In this document: positions 36,114 through 44,279 of the stretch, piece by piece
How the letters are laid out: the number at the start of each line of letters is the position of its first letter
Numbering within the stretch: position 1 is the first letter of the stretch
NCBI GenBank assembly: GCA_024643625.1
Contig: JAHEMO010000004.1
Coordinates: 1-48,445, forward strand
Reading direction: 5' to 3'
Length of the DNA: 48,445 nucleotides
Origin: Chitinophagaceae bacterium
GTDB taxonomy: Bacteria; Bacteroidota; Bacteroidia; Chitinophagales; Chitinophagaceae
Notes under the pieces: generated by a model
What the model saw: the letters and a program-made list of their open reading frames with translations, nothing else
The model's database searches: none
What the model was told of the DNA's origin: nothing
Made by a program: the position numbers and the translations under genes

Positions 36114-37376
36114 TCAATACAATAGCCATATTTTTAGTCCTTGTGCTTTGTCGCCGGCAAGTTGGGTTACCACCTGGCTACAATTTCTACACTTAAACTT
36201 TTTTGATCCAGCCAGCAGAATATTGTAACTATCTTCAAAGTCATAAGGTTTTATTTGCTCACCCATCCATTCTTTTTCATCGGCCAGGTATGGCTTGAGG
36301 TTATCAAAAGCCATTTTCAAAGATTTCCCTGATGGCGTGGTAAGTTGCCAGAAATTAATGCCAACATGTTCGCTCATATTGGCAACGGAAACAAAAGCAT
36401 CCATAACAAATGCTGAATAGTGAAGAGAGATCGTACGTTCCATTTCCGCAGGAAAAAATGCCTTCTCATCCAGCTGTGCATCAAGGCGGGAAGCAGACCT
36501 TTCAACAATTGTTTTGGCAGTTGCTTTATCATCAACAAACAAGGCCAAAGCCAATGACTGCGCATCGTACCAAACACCATGGTTATTTTTTGTAGCCATT
36601 TCATGTTTGCCTTCCTGCGAGGTTTGCATCCAGTTCAAAAACGCTCCGCACCATTGCTGCATATTTTCCTGGTAGGCCGGTTTCCAATATTTGGATGCTC
36701 CAATTAGGCCTATCGCATCCACAAGTTTTACAAAATGACGCGTATCTATAAGCCCGGCACCTCTTCCATCGTTCATTCCCTTAATGGCCTGCGCATACTT
36801 TAAATTTGGATTCATGCGAGTGGCGGTGTCCAAAAACCAAACCTGCAAAAGCTTTGAGGCATGCTCGGCATACACTTCGTTGTCAGAAAAATAATAAGCC
36901 AGCCCCAACACATACAAGTTTGCACATAATTTGGGCAGGTAGTCCTTGTCTTTATAATCCTTTACTTCCGGATTGGTTTGTCCATCCTTCCGGATATAAG
37001 GCAGGCCATCCGGCTTCGAAGAATCAGGCCAATGGTAGGGTGCCAGGCTCATATAATCATGCTTGTCACCGCTTGGCGGTGTGTGCTTCTTTTCCATCAC
37101 ACTCACCGGGCCCCATTTCAATGCTTTATCAGCATCTTTTATCAATTGCTTGTAAGCCAGCGTCAAACGCTCGTCACCATTTTTCATGGCGTTTTTATTG
37201 AGTAATAGCTGTTGTCCATCAATTTCAAATACACGCACGTTACCTCCCTTTGGTGGATAGCCGATGCTTATTCCTTTTATTGAAAATGCAAAAACAAATA
37301 CCAACGCAACTAAAACGCGTCGCTTAAAAAGACTACCGGCGACTGTGCCTTTTATGAATTTTCTAGTCATCATCAT
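36114..37376 (-). CDS. PL38-like alginate/glucuronan lyase
   Basis: 420 aa. An N-terminal hydrophobic signal (about 20-38) precedes an alginate-lyase-type (alpha/alpha) toroid (PF05426-like). SGDKHDYMSLAPYHWPDSSK and ATKNNHGVWYDAQSLALALF (Asn/His around 265-266) are the conserved active-site segments, matching the group now classed as PL38, with reported activity on glucuronan or mannuronan. Expected to be periplasmic. Its ATG overlaps the kdgF TAA by one base (TAATG), implying translational coupling. The C terminus carries an unusual CRNC pair (Cys396, Cys399). Confidence 0.8.
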   Translation of the reverse strand: MMMTRKFIKGTVAGSLFKRRVLVALVFVFAFSIKGISIGYPPKGGNVRVFEIDGQQLLLNKNAMKNGDERLTLAYKQLIKDADKALKWGPVSVMEKKHTPPSGDKHDYMSLAPYHWPDSSKPDGLPYIRKDGQTNPEVKDYKDKDYLPKLCANLYVLGLAYYFSDNEVYAEHASKLLQVWFLDTATRMNPNLKYAQAIKGMNDGRGAGLIDTRHFVKLVDAIGLIGASKYWKPAYQENMQQWCGAFLNWMQTSQEGKHEMATKNNHGVWYDAQSLALALFVDDKATAKTIVERSASRLDAQLDEKAFFPAEMERTISLHYSAFVMDAFVSVANMSEHVGINFWQLTTPSGKSLKMAFDNLKPYLADEKEWMGEQIKPYDFEDSYNILLAGSKKFKCRNCSQVVTQLAGDKAQGLKIWLLY

Positions 37377-37732
37377 TATGCTGCTTCTCCCACAAAATCT
37401 TCTCGCATTGGACTAAACACATCAATAAGTACACCTGCTTCGAGGCATACAGCGCCGTGCAATACATTAGAAGGAATAATAAAAACATCACCGGCCTTCA
37501 GTACGCGCTTATCGCCACCAATTTCTACTTCAAAAACGCCGCTCTCCACATGCGTTATTTGTGAGTGATGATGTTTGTGAAGGCTGCCAATACCATCTTT
37601 TTCAAAAGCCACACGAACCAGCATGAGCCGTTGGTCCCAGGCCATAATTTTACGCTTCACACCTACGGCAACTGATTCCCATGGGATATCCATATCCTGA
37701 ATAAATGTTGGGATTGATTTTGTACTATTCAT
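37376..37732 (-). CDS. kdgF: KdgF cupin, opens unsaturated monouronates
   Basis: 118 aa, single cupin domain, no signal peptide. HKHHHSQITHVESGVFEVEIG supplies the HxH...Q metal-binding motif, IPSNVLHGAV the second cupin motif, and DVFSPMREDF is a KdgF signature. The enzyme converts 4,5-unsaturated monouronates from pectin or alginate lyases into the linear ketone (DEH/DKI). It stands between PL17 and PL38 genes, matching its substrate source. Cytoplasmic. Confidence 0.93.
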   Translation of the reverse strand: MNSTKSIPTFIQDMDIPWESVAVGVKRKIMAWDQRLMLVRVAFEKDGIGSLHKHHHSQITHVESGVFEVEIGGDKRVLKAGDVFIIPSNVLHGAVCLEAGVLIDVFSPMREDFVGEAA

Positions 37733-37756
37733 CGGGGTAATTTTTAAGATGTACAG

Positions 37757-39949
37757 TTATATTTTTTTGCCATTTAACCACAAGCACCATGGGCCTGTCC
37801 ATGTCAGGCCATTGCTAGAATGCTGCTGTGCCGAAACAATATTGTTGTTGCATTGTGCTAGCTTAATTTCATCGCCGCTCTTAAGTTGAATAGTCGCAAT
37901 GCAATAAGCTGCATCATTTCGCAAGAGCGTAATGGTTTGTATATCTGAGTATGCATTTGTAGAAAATTCATTTTTGGGATCAAAGCGTCCGTGAATTTCC
38001 ATTACGTTAAGAAATAATGCATTAGCAGCCTTCTTTCTTACAATAAGAGCGGGTTCGTGCCGAAGGTTGAAATTGGGGTCATTGGCACCAAGCCGCGTTA
38101 AAAACAGCGTTGCACTATCCTGCACCAAAGTGGAGATGGTATAGTAAGTACTGTTATTGAGTAAGGTAAGTTGGGCTATTGTATCCCTTACCGTTGCGCT
38201 GGCTTCATTCCATAAATATTCGTATCCGTTCCTTTGGCCAAGCGGCTGCTGCCTCGTGGTATTGGCTTGATAATTAAAGCTGGCTTTTATGAGTTGGCCG
38301 CTGTAGTGAAATGGCAAGTCGTACTGATGTTGGGCAGATGCGTTTACTTTAAATAAATCAAGCAACATCGGCTTTCTGTTCTCTAATTGTAAAAGATAAA
38401 GCGTTCTCTGCATGGCTATACCCTTATATGCATTGGTATCTGCAGCGCTTACTACCTGCACTATTGGATTTCCCAGTTGACTATATTGCTTGTAGGCATG
38501 ATACTTTTCCGCTTCTGATTCTTTGCCGCCAAAATGGCTTTGCTCATCCACTACCAGCGTATTGTGCGCAATGGTTTGCGAAGCATAACTTTTATTCTCC
38601 GGCAGATATCTCCCTCCATACTTCTGCTCCACACCTATAAAACGTACGGAACCATAATTAGTCAAAATTTCATTCCCCTGATCATAAAGCATTATGCCCA
38701 ACTTATCGTAGTGACCGTGAGACAGGCCATGCGAAGTGTACTTAAACAGTAAACTTGTAGGTTTCTCCGGAGGTCCCGCCCTCAGGATTGATACACCACC
38801 TTGCTTTCCATTGGCACCGTCTGCACTCTCAATAGATTTATAGGCAAAATATTGGGGCACTTTTCCGCTTTGCAATGCAGCGGCTATGGCAATACCACCC
38901 TTATTAAGCATCACCCTATCCTGCTGTTTCGCCACATACAACCAATTGTTATTAGGGCCAAATGCCTTCCAGGAAATACTGATGGCAGTGACCAATTCAT
39001 TTGTAGTATAGTCCTTCTCCTTAAGGGCATCATTCAATGGAAAAAATCCACCGCCAACATTTGTTTGTTGCAAGCATGTATTCAGCGCTTGCTGCAGAAT
39101 ACTGTTGCGATGGGCAAAAACCTTCAGGTTAGGTTGGCTATTGTCAAGGGCATTTGCCAAAAGCATATAGGGTAATATGGCATAACGTGTATAGTAAGGC
39201 CCTTCAGTATAGTAACCATCCGGAGAAAAAAGGCTATCCATTAATGCAATAAAACCGCTATGCCCCTTTTTATCGGAGCCCTTTAGCGCCATATCAACAT
39301 AATGCTGATTATCAGTAGCAATACCAATTATGCCGACACCTGCGCAGGCCCAAACGGCATGATTGTGTATGAGATTAAACCAACTCTCCAGTTCCTGCGT
39401 TACAAAATCTACTTCAGGTTTAAAAGCACCTTCAGAAATATGCTTGCGTTGTTGGGGTGTAATAAAATTATGTACCAAATCGTAAGCCATGCCTGCGTAA
39501 ACCATCCAGTTGGCATCATTAAGCGCCTGCCAAAATATTCTGCCGGGCGATGAACTAGTAGCTTCCGGATGATTCTTGAGGGTAGGATTTAATGCAGCAT
39601 ATTTCAACAGCATGTTGCGAACCAAAACTGCGTAGCTACTATCTCCTGTAAGCTGATACAACACCCCGGCGTTGAACATAAGTGTATAATTGTACTTATG
39701 CTTATCGTGCGTGTAGCCACCCGCCGGATCTTTAGGCACAGGCACATCAATATCCTTATGCAACCAACTATCTACCTCTGCTTTTATGTCGTTATACGAC
39801 TGCCTGGATAGTGGGTACTTATTGTAGTTTTGGCTCACATGTCTTGCTTCCTCCGGTGTAAAAAAAGTACGCGGATGCTGTGCCAGCAGGCAAAACGAAA
39901 TTGCCATGGAGCAAACAACCAACGAATATTTCTTAAATTCTTTCCTCAT
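37757..39949 (-). CDS. PL17-family exolytic oligouronate (oligoalginate) lyase
   Basis: 730 aa. A signal peptide ends near LLAQ. An alpha/alpha toroid (about 30-360) is followed by heparinase II/III-like beta sheets (about 390-730). NLIHNHAVWACAGVGI holds Asn196-His197, and SPDGYYTEGPYYTRYA holds Tyr253; the 57-residue Asn-Tyr spacing equals that remembered for Saccharophagus Alg17C (Asn201, Tyr258). GLSHGHYDKLGI and SQTIAHNTLVVDE add the beta-domain residues. It releases unsaturated monouronate from oligomers, which KdgF (24 bp downstream) then opens. Probably periplasmic. Alginate is the usual substrate; other polyuronates are possible. Confidence 0.9.
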   Translation of the reverse strand: MRKEFKKYSLVVCSMAISFCLLAQHPRTFFTPEEARHVSQNYNKYPLSRQSYNDIKAEVDSWLHKDIDVPVPKDPAGGYTHDKHKYNYTLMFNAGVLYQLTGDSSYAVLVRNMLLKYAALNPTLKNHPEATSSSPGRIFWQALNDANWMVYAGMAYDLVHNFITPQQRKHISEGAFKPEVDFVTQELESWFNLIHNHAVWACAGVGIIGIATDNQHYVDMALKGSDKKGHSGFIALMDSLFSPDGYYTEGPYYTRYAILPYMLLANALDNSQPNLKVFAHRNSILQQALNTCLQQTNVGGGFFPLNDALKEKDYTTNELVTAISISWKAFGPNNNWLYVAKQQDRVMLNKGGIAIAAALQSGKVPQYFAYKSIESADGANGKQGGVSILRAGPPEKPTSLLFKYTSHGLSHGHYDKLGIMLYDQGNEILTNYGSVRFIGVEQKYGGRYLPENKSYASQTIAHNTLVVDEQSHFGGKESEAEKYHAYKQYSQLGNPIVQVVSAADTNAYKGIAMQRTLYLLQLENRKPMLLDLFKVNASAQHQYDLPFHYSGQLIKASFNYQANTTRQQPLGQRNGYEYLWNEASATVRDTIAQLTLLNNSTYYTISTLVQDSATLFLTRLGANDPNFNLRHEPALIVRKKAANALFLNVMEIHGRFDPKNEFSTNAYSDIQTITLLRNDAAYCIATIQLKSGDEIKLAQCNNNIVSAQQHSSNGLTWTGPWCLWLNGKKI

Positions 39950-39984
39950 ATCAGAAGCGTATCGAATGCGTTCAAAACATTTGA

Positions 39985-40740
39985 TTAAACAAAATAGGTT
40001 CCACCGTTTATCTCAATGCTTTCGCCATTAATAAAAGATGATGCATCCGTAGCCAGAAATAGGGCCAGTTCGCCCACTTCTTCGGCTCTTCCTTCCCGGC
40101 GAAGCGGTGTACCTGCGGCTACATTGGTGCGCACTTCGGGTTTGGTAAATGTGTTGTGGAAAGTGGTATTAATCATTCCCGGAGAAATACAATTTACACG
40201 AATCCCTTTAGGGCCAAGTTCCTTTGCCAAACTGCGGGTAAGTGTAAGCACTCCACCCTTTGCCGCGGAGTAGGCCATAGCACCAAAGCCACCACCATCG
40301 CGTGCCGCCTGTGATGAGAAGTTAACAATAGCACCGCCCTCCGTCATATGCGGCAAAGTAGCACGGCAAACCAGGTAAACAGATTTCAGGTTTACATTCA
40401 TTACTGCATCCCAAAATTCCTCATCAAGATCAGGCAACGTTTTACGGCCCATCAGTCCACCCGCTACATTTACCAATACGTGAATGGTATTGCCAAATGC
40501 ATTGGTACATGTAGTTATTAAATGGGCGACCTGCGCAGGGTCAGTAACATCGGCTCGGCAAGCTATAGCCACACCACCATTGGCTTTGATTATTTCAACA
40601 GTTTCTACTGCCTGTTCCTCATTACCCAAAAAGTTTACGCAAACTTTTGCACCTGCAGCTGCGAGCTTAATAGATACTTGTCTACCGATATCTCTTGCAC
40701 CACCAGTTACAATGGCTACTTTGTTTTCTAGATTTTTCAT
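39985..40740 (-). CDS. SDR oxidoreductase, probable DEH reductase
   Basis: 251 aa classical SDR: TGGARDIGR cofactor loop, NVAGG in place of NNAG, Ser in NFSSQAARDGGG, YSAAK catalytic Tyr/Lys, and SPGMINTTFHNTF. FabG-like SDRs beside PL17, KdgF and PL6 in alginolytic Bacteroidota reduce 4-deoxy-L-erythro-5-hexoseulose uronate (DEH) directly to KDG; that role is inferred from context. The alternative is a second KduD-type or uronate dehydrogenase. It begins 6 bp after the PL6 stop and is the second gene of the operon. Cytoplasmic. Confidence 0.82.
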   Translation of the reverse strand: MKNLENKVAIVTGGARDIGRQVSIKLAAAGAKVCVNFLGNEEQAVETVEIIKANGGVAIACRADVTDPAQVAHLITTCTNAFGNTIHVLVNVAGGLMGRKTLPDLDEEFWDAVMNVNLKSVYLVCRATLPHMTEGGAIVNFSSQAARDGGGFGAMAYSAAKGGVLTLTRSLAKELGPKGIRVNCISPGMINTTFHNTFTKPEVRTNVAAGTPLRREGRAEEVGELALFLATDASSFINGESIEINGGTYFV

Positions 40741-40746
40741 TCGCTG

Positions 40747-43050
40747 TTATTGTGGTTTATATCCCGGAAAAAAATTATTGCTGTACTTACTGATTAATGT
40801 TGTATTGGTTACCACCATGGAGGGAGATAACATCGGATTGAGTTGGTAATTATTCTTGCTTACAATACCATCATAAAAAGAAGTAACTCTTCCTGCTTCG
40901 TAAAAGTCAGATTGATCAATACGATGCTCGGTCCATCCAAAATCTTCGTACCAAACCGATCGGCCTGCACGGCCGCTGTTGTTAAACACGGAATTGGTGA
41001 TGGATGAATACTGAACACCGTACAACTTAAGGGCATATCCCAATTCGGTATTACTGCTCTCATTAAAAGTGCACTGGTTGATGGTTACGTATGGACCGGT
41101 TGTGCTTTCATCATTTCCACCACGGTACACATTAATGCACCCATATAAAATTTTATTGAACAGACAATTGTTGAACACGAGATTCTCAACATTGTAGCGT
41201 CCAACATCATCCTTCTCTGCTGCGAGATTAATAGCGTCACCAGTAATTTCATCAAATATGCAATTGGTGAATACAATGCTGTCCGCGTAGCTTCCTTTAC
41301 CACCATCCAATACCTGCTTGCGGCTACCTGTAAGGTTTGAAAAAACACAATCGCTTACCCATAAATTATAATGTTCTATCATGGGCTTTGTGCCCGCCAC
41401 AATAAAAGATCCTGCACTGCCATTTTCACTCATGCCCTTCATCGTAACACCCTGCAACCGAAGTGAACCACCATTCTCAATTTCAAAAAAATTGACCGAC
41501 CGCTCGCCTGCAAAGGCAAGCACTGCTCCATTACCTACTACGCTAACAGGCAGGCTTATAACTGCGGCCTGACTAACGTTGTAAGTAGCACCTGCTTGCA
41601 AAACCAATACATCATGCGCAGCAGCATTGGCAATGGCTTTGGACAAACTGTTTTCGCCGGGCAGTACTTTAATAGTATTAGGTGATGCTGATATGGCCGA
41701 TGACTTTTTATAGCCCCACTGCACACCCGTATTGGCAATAGTAGCTGCTATTGAAAACTTTCGTTCTTTTCCGTTTTGCCGCAGAACAAAGGCTTCCGTT
41801 ATACGCTTTACTTGTATATCAGCACGCCGAAAGGAGCCGGCAGGATAGGATACTTTGCTATTGGTATAGTTTGCTGAAAATGCAAATCCATCAAGCGAAT
41901 CATATACACCAATGGCGGTAATTGTGGTGTCGCTGTAAATAACATTGCTATTAAACTTTATGCGCTCTGGTCTTGCTGTGCGCTCTAAATCTTTGCCCGC
42001 GCACAGCGCGATATTATTACAATCCACAAACAGGTTGCCCTCTACCAATACATCCTTTACCTGATCATAACGGTTTAGCGGCGAATTAGGAACGCCGTTG
42101 AGCACAGTAAGTGCTGCCCTGAAGCGATCTCCAGCAGATGCATAAAAAAGATTATTGCGAATAATATGACCTGCGTTAATTATGCGCACTCCACCGGTAA
42201 GCATTTTGCCATTTCCTAAAAAGGCATTGTCCTCCACCAGATTTCGATCGCCGTGACGCAAAACGAGACTACCTTCACAATTAAGAAACGTGTTCTTCCG
42301 AAGGATGTTATCGCTACTTTTTACCGATACTATTTCCACTTCGCCATTACATCTGTCAAAAAGATTTTCCTCGACAACGGTTTGCGAACTGCTTTTTGAG
42401 AATGTTGAATTTCCAATACGAATCGTTTCACCTCCGTTGGAACCAAGTCGTTCCCGCTGTCCAAAATAGTTGTGGTCAATACGATGATGATTCTGCTGAT
42501 TATTTTTATCGTTAAGCTCTACAATAAGCGTAGTACCCAAATTCAATTTCCCAACTAATTCATTGTGATCAAATCGGTTTCGCTGTCCATATATCGTCAC
42601 CCAATGCGATTCCGAAAGTCTATCGGGCGGATTACAATTATCAAATACGCAATTGCTAACCCGGCTGTCAAAGGCAAGTTCGTTTTTTGAACTCCTATAT
42701 TCAATAATGGCCGTCTTGGTAGTGGTAACGCCACGAAAGACAAATCCCGTAATAATTATGTGAGATCCGCCAAAGCGTATGCTTGATTGTTCGGAGAAAA
42801 TAACTTCACCAGGCCTGGAGGGCATCAAAACAATTGGCGCCTGTACCGAACCGTTGGCTGTAAAAACGAGAGCAGCATTTTTCCAATTTCCCCCTGCAAA
42901 AACCAGGGTATCGCCTGGCTGTAAATTTGATTTTACTTTATCAAACCCTGCCTGACTCTCTATTACAATGGTCTTTCCAAAAGACCGAATATTGGCAAAT
43001 AAGGACCCGAATAAAATGAATGTAAAGGCGAATAATTTCACTGGCAGCAT
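40747..43050 (-). CDS. PL6-family alginate lyase, two-domain
   Basis: 767 aa. A signal peptide (to about 24) is followed by a right-handed beta-helix PL6 domain (about 28-420) and a second beta-helix domain (about 440-767). Asn205, Glu237, Glu239, Lys244 and Arg265 (VEIVSVKSS, LVLRHGDRN) show the same spacing as the calcium and catalytic residues recalled for AlyGC (Asn181, Glu213, Glu215, Lys220, Arg241). That two-domain form is typically exolytic on guluronate-rich or mixed alginate. First gene of the operon, facing the divergent lacI-type regulator, so it is closest to the regulated promoter. Confidence 0.92.
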   Translation of the reverse strand: MLPVKLFAFTFILFGSLFANIRSFGKTIVIESQAGFDKVKSNLQPGDTLVFAGGNWKNAALVFTANGSVQAPIVLMPSRPGEVIFSEQSSIRFGGSHIIITGFVFRGVTTTKTAIIEYRSSKNELAFDSRVSNCVFDNCNPPDRLSESHWVTIYGQRNRFDHNELVGKLNLGTTLIVELNDKNNQQNHHRIDHNYFGQRERLGSNGGETIRIGNSTFSKSSSQTVVEENLFDRCNGEVEIVSVKSSDNILRKNTFLNCEGSLVLRHGDRNLVEDNAFLGNGKMLTGGVRIINAGHIIRNNLFYASAGDRFRAALTVLNGVPNSPLNRYDQVKDVLVEGNLFVDCNNIALCAGKDLERTARPERIKFNSNVIYSDTTITAIGVYDSLDGFAFSANYTNSKVSYPAGSFRRADIQVKRITEAFVLRQNGKERKFSIAATIANTGVQWGYKKSSAISASPNTIKVLPGENSLSKAIANAAAHDVLVLQAGATYNVSQAAVISLPVSVVGNGAVLAFAGERSVNFFEIENGGSLRLQGVTMKGMSENGSAGSFIVAGTKPMIEHYNLWVSDCVFSNLTGSRKQVLDGGKGSYADSIVFTNCIFDEITGDAINLAAEKDDVGRYNVENLVFNNCLFNKILYGCINVYRGGNDESTTGPYVTINQCTFNESSNTELGYALKLYGVQYSSITNSVFNNSGRAGRSVWYEDFGWTEHRIDQSDFYEAGRVTSFYDGIVSKNNYQLNPMLSPSMVVTNTTLISKYSNNFFPGYKPQ

Positions 43051-43201
43051 CGTTTTGCAAGGGCAATATCCACGCTTTTGAACCGAAAGCCTAAAAATAA
43101 TTATGAAATTTTGTTCATTTTTTTACGCTATAATCCCAATATCATCTAAACTAAATAAATAATTATTTGAAACTATTCAATAATAGTGACCGCAAAGGTT
43201 T

Positions 43202-43217
43202 CCGGCAACGCTGCCGG
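43202..43217. promoter_or_regulatory. Candidate LacI-family operator (CCGGCA-ACGC-TGCCGG)
   Basis: CCGGCAACGCTGCCGG is a perfect inverted repeat (6-bp arms) with a central CG, a common property of LacI-family operators. It lies between the divergent regulator and the PL6 operon, 40-55 bp before the regulator ATG, so it could control both directions. No second copy was identified by eye. Confidence 0.5.
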
Positions 43218-43226
43218 CAAATTTGC
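43217..43226. promoter_or_regulatory. Palindromic near-consensus -7 element (GCAAATTTGC)
   Basis: CAAATTTG differs from TANNTTTG by one base and, being palindromic, reads the same on both strands. It abuts the candidate operator. On the plus strand it would start a transcript about 25 nt before the lacI-type ATG; a regulator bound to the adjacent palindrome would occlude it. Confidence 0.35.
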
Positions 43227-43256
43227 AATTTGCGTAAAAAATGATAGTTTTCCGCC

Positions 43257-44270
43257 ATGGAACGACAACCCACCATCAAAGACATTGCAGCTGAATTAGG
43301 CATATCCATTTCTACGGTTTCACGTGCCTTGCGCAACCAACCCGATGTGAATCCTGAAACACGAAAGATGGTGACCGACCTTGCATCTCAAATGGATTAC
43401 CAACCCAATAAGGTTGCGCTAAGCTTGCTTAACCGGCAAACCAATACTATAGGTGTTATAACGCCCAACCTTGACTATGTGCTCGCCACAATGGTAAAAG
43501 GTATAGACGAGGTTGCCCTTGAAGCAGGATATACGGTGATGGTTTGTCAGAGCGACGAAAGCTTTGGCCGGGAAATAGTAAATACCAAGCGTTTACTGGA
43601 AAGTTTGGTAGACGGTTTCATTGTTTCTGTATCAAGCGAAACAAAAGTTTTTGAGCATATTAAAAATATTCAGAAGAAAAAAATGCCGTTGGTTTTGTTC
43701 GACAGGTTTATTGAAGGCATGACAGTACCAAGTATCAGGCTCGATAATGCTTTGGGCGGAAGGCTAGCTACACAACACCTTATTGACGAGGGTTACCAGC
43801 GCATCGCCATTTTGGCCGGGCCTGAAAACCTTGTGATAAGCAATAACCGCATGGAGGGCTATCTGGAAACACTAAAGGCCAATGGCATAAGAGCCAACAA
43901 GCAAATGATAATTCACTGCGACTTCAACCAGCAATATGCTTATGAAGCCACAAAAGAATTGCTAAGTATGCGTACCCGCCCCGATGCCATTTTTACCATC
44001 AGCGACCGAATGGCCATTGGCGCTATGCTCGCCATCAAAGAAAAAGGTCTCAATATGCCGCATGATATTGGGCTGGTAGGCTTCAACAACGAGCCCGTTA
44101 CTAACCTGGTTACACCCCGCATCTCCAGCATTGAAATGTTTGCCTTTGATATGGGCAAAGCTGCTGCTAAAATGTTTATTGAAATGGCTCATGGTCATGA
44201 ACACACCAACGATCAGCAAAAGGTATTTAAACCCAAACTAGTGGTGAGAGAATCATCAAAGAGAACCTAG
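43257..44270 (+). CDS. LacI-family transcriptional regulator of the polyuronate locus
   Basis: 337 aa. An N-terminal LacI helix-turn-helix (TIKDIAAELGISISTVSRALRNQPDVNPETR) is followed by a hinge segment and a periplasmic-binding-protein-like sensor domain (about 60-335; NTIGVITPNLDYVLATMVKGIDE, DAIFTISDRMAIGAM, GLVGFNNEPVTNLVTPRISS). Divergent from the PL6 gene, it is the obvious candidate regulator, sensing perhaps KDG, DEH or an oligouronate; the effector is inference. The intergenic region holds a palindrome suited to such a dimer. Confidence 0.95.
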   Translation: MERQPTIKDIAAELGISISTVSRALRNQPDVNPETRKMVTDLASQMDYQPNKVALSLLNRQTNTIGVITPNLDYVLATMVKGIDEVALEAGYTVMVCQSDESFGREIVNTKRLLESLVDGFIVSVSSETKVFEHIKNIQKKKMPLVLFDRFIEGMTVPSIRLDNALGGRLATQHLIDEGYQRIAILAGPENLVISNNRMEGYLETLKANGIRANKQMIIHCDFNQQYAYEATKELLSMRTRPDAIFTISDRMAIGAMLAIKEKGLNMPHDIGLVGFNNEPVTNLVTPRISSIEMFAFDMGKAAAKMFIEMAHGHEHTNDQQKVFKPKLVVRESSKRT

Positions 44271-44279
44271 GCTGCGGGG

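Noticed and set aside
43112-43134. TTGTTC...TATAAT sigma70-like sequence upstream of the PL6 gene
   Set aside because: Spacing is too short and Bacteroidota sigma-A does not use the TATAAT consensus; probably AT-rich chance.
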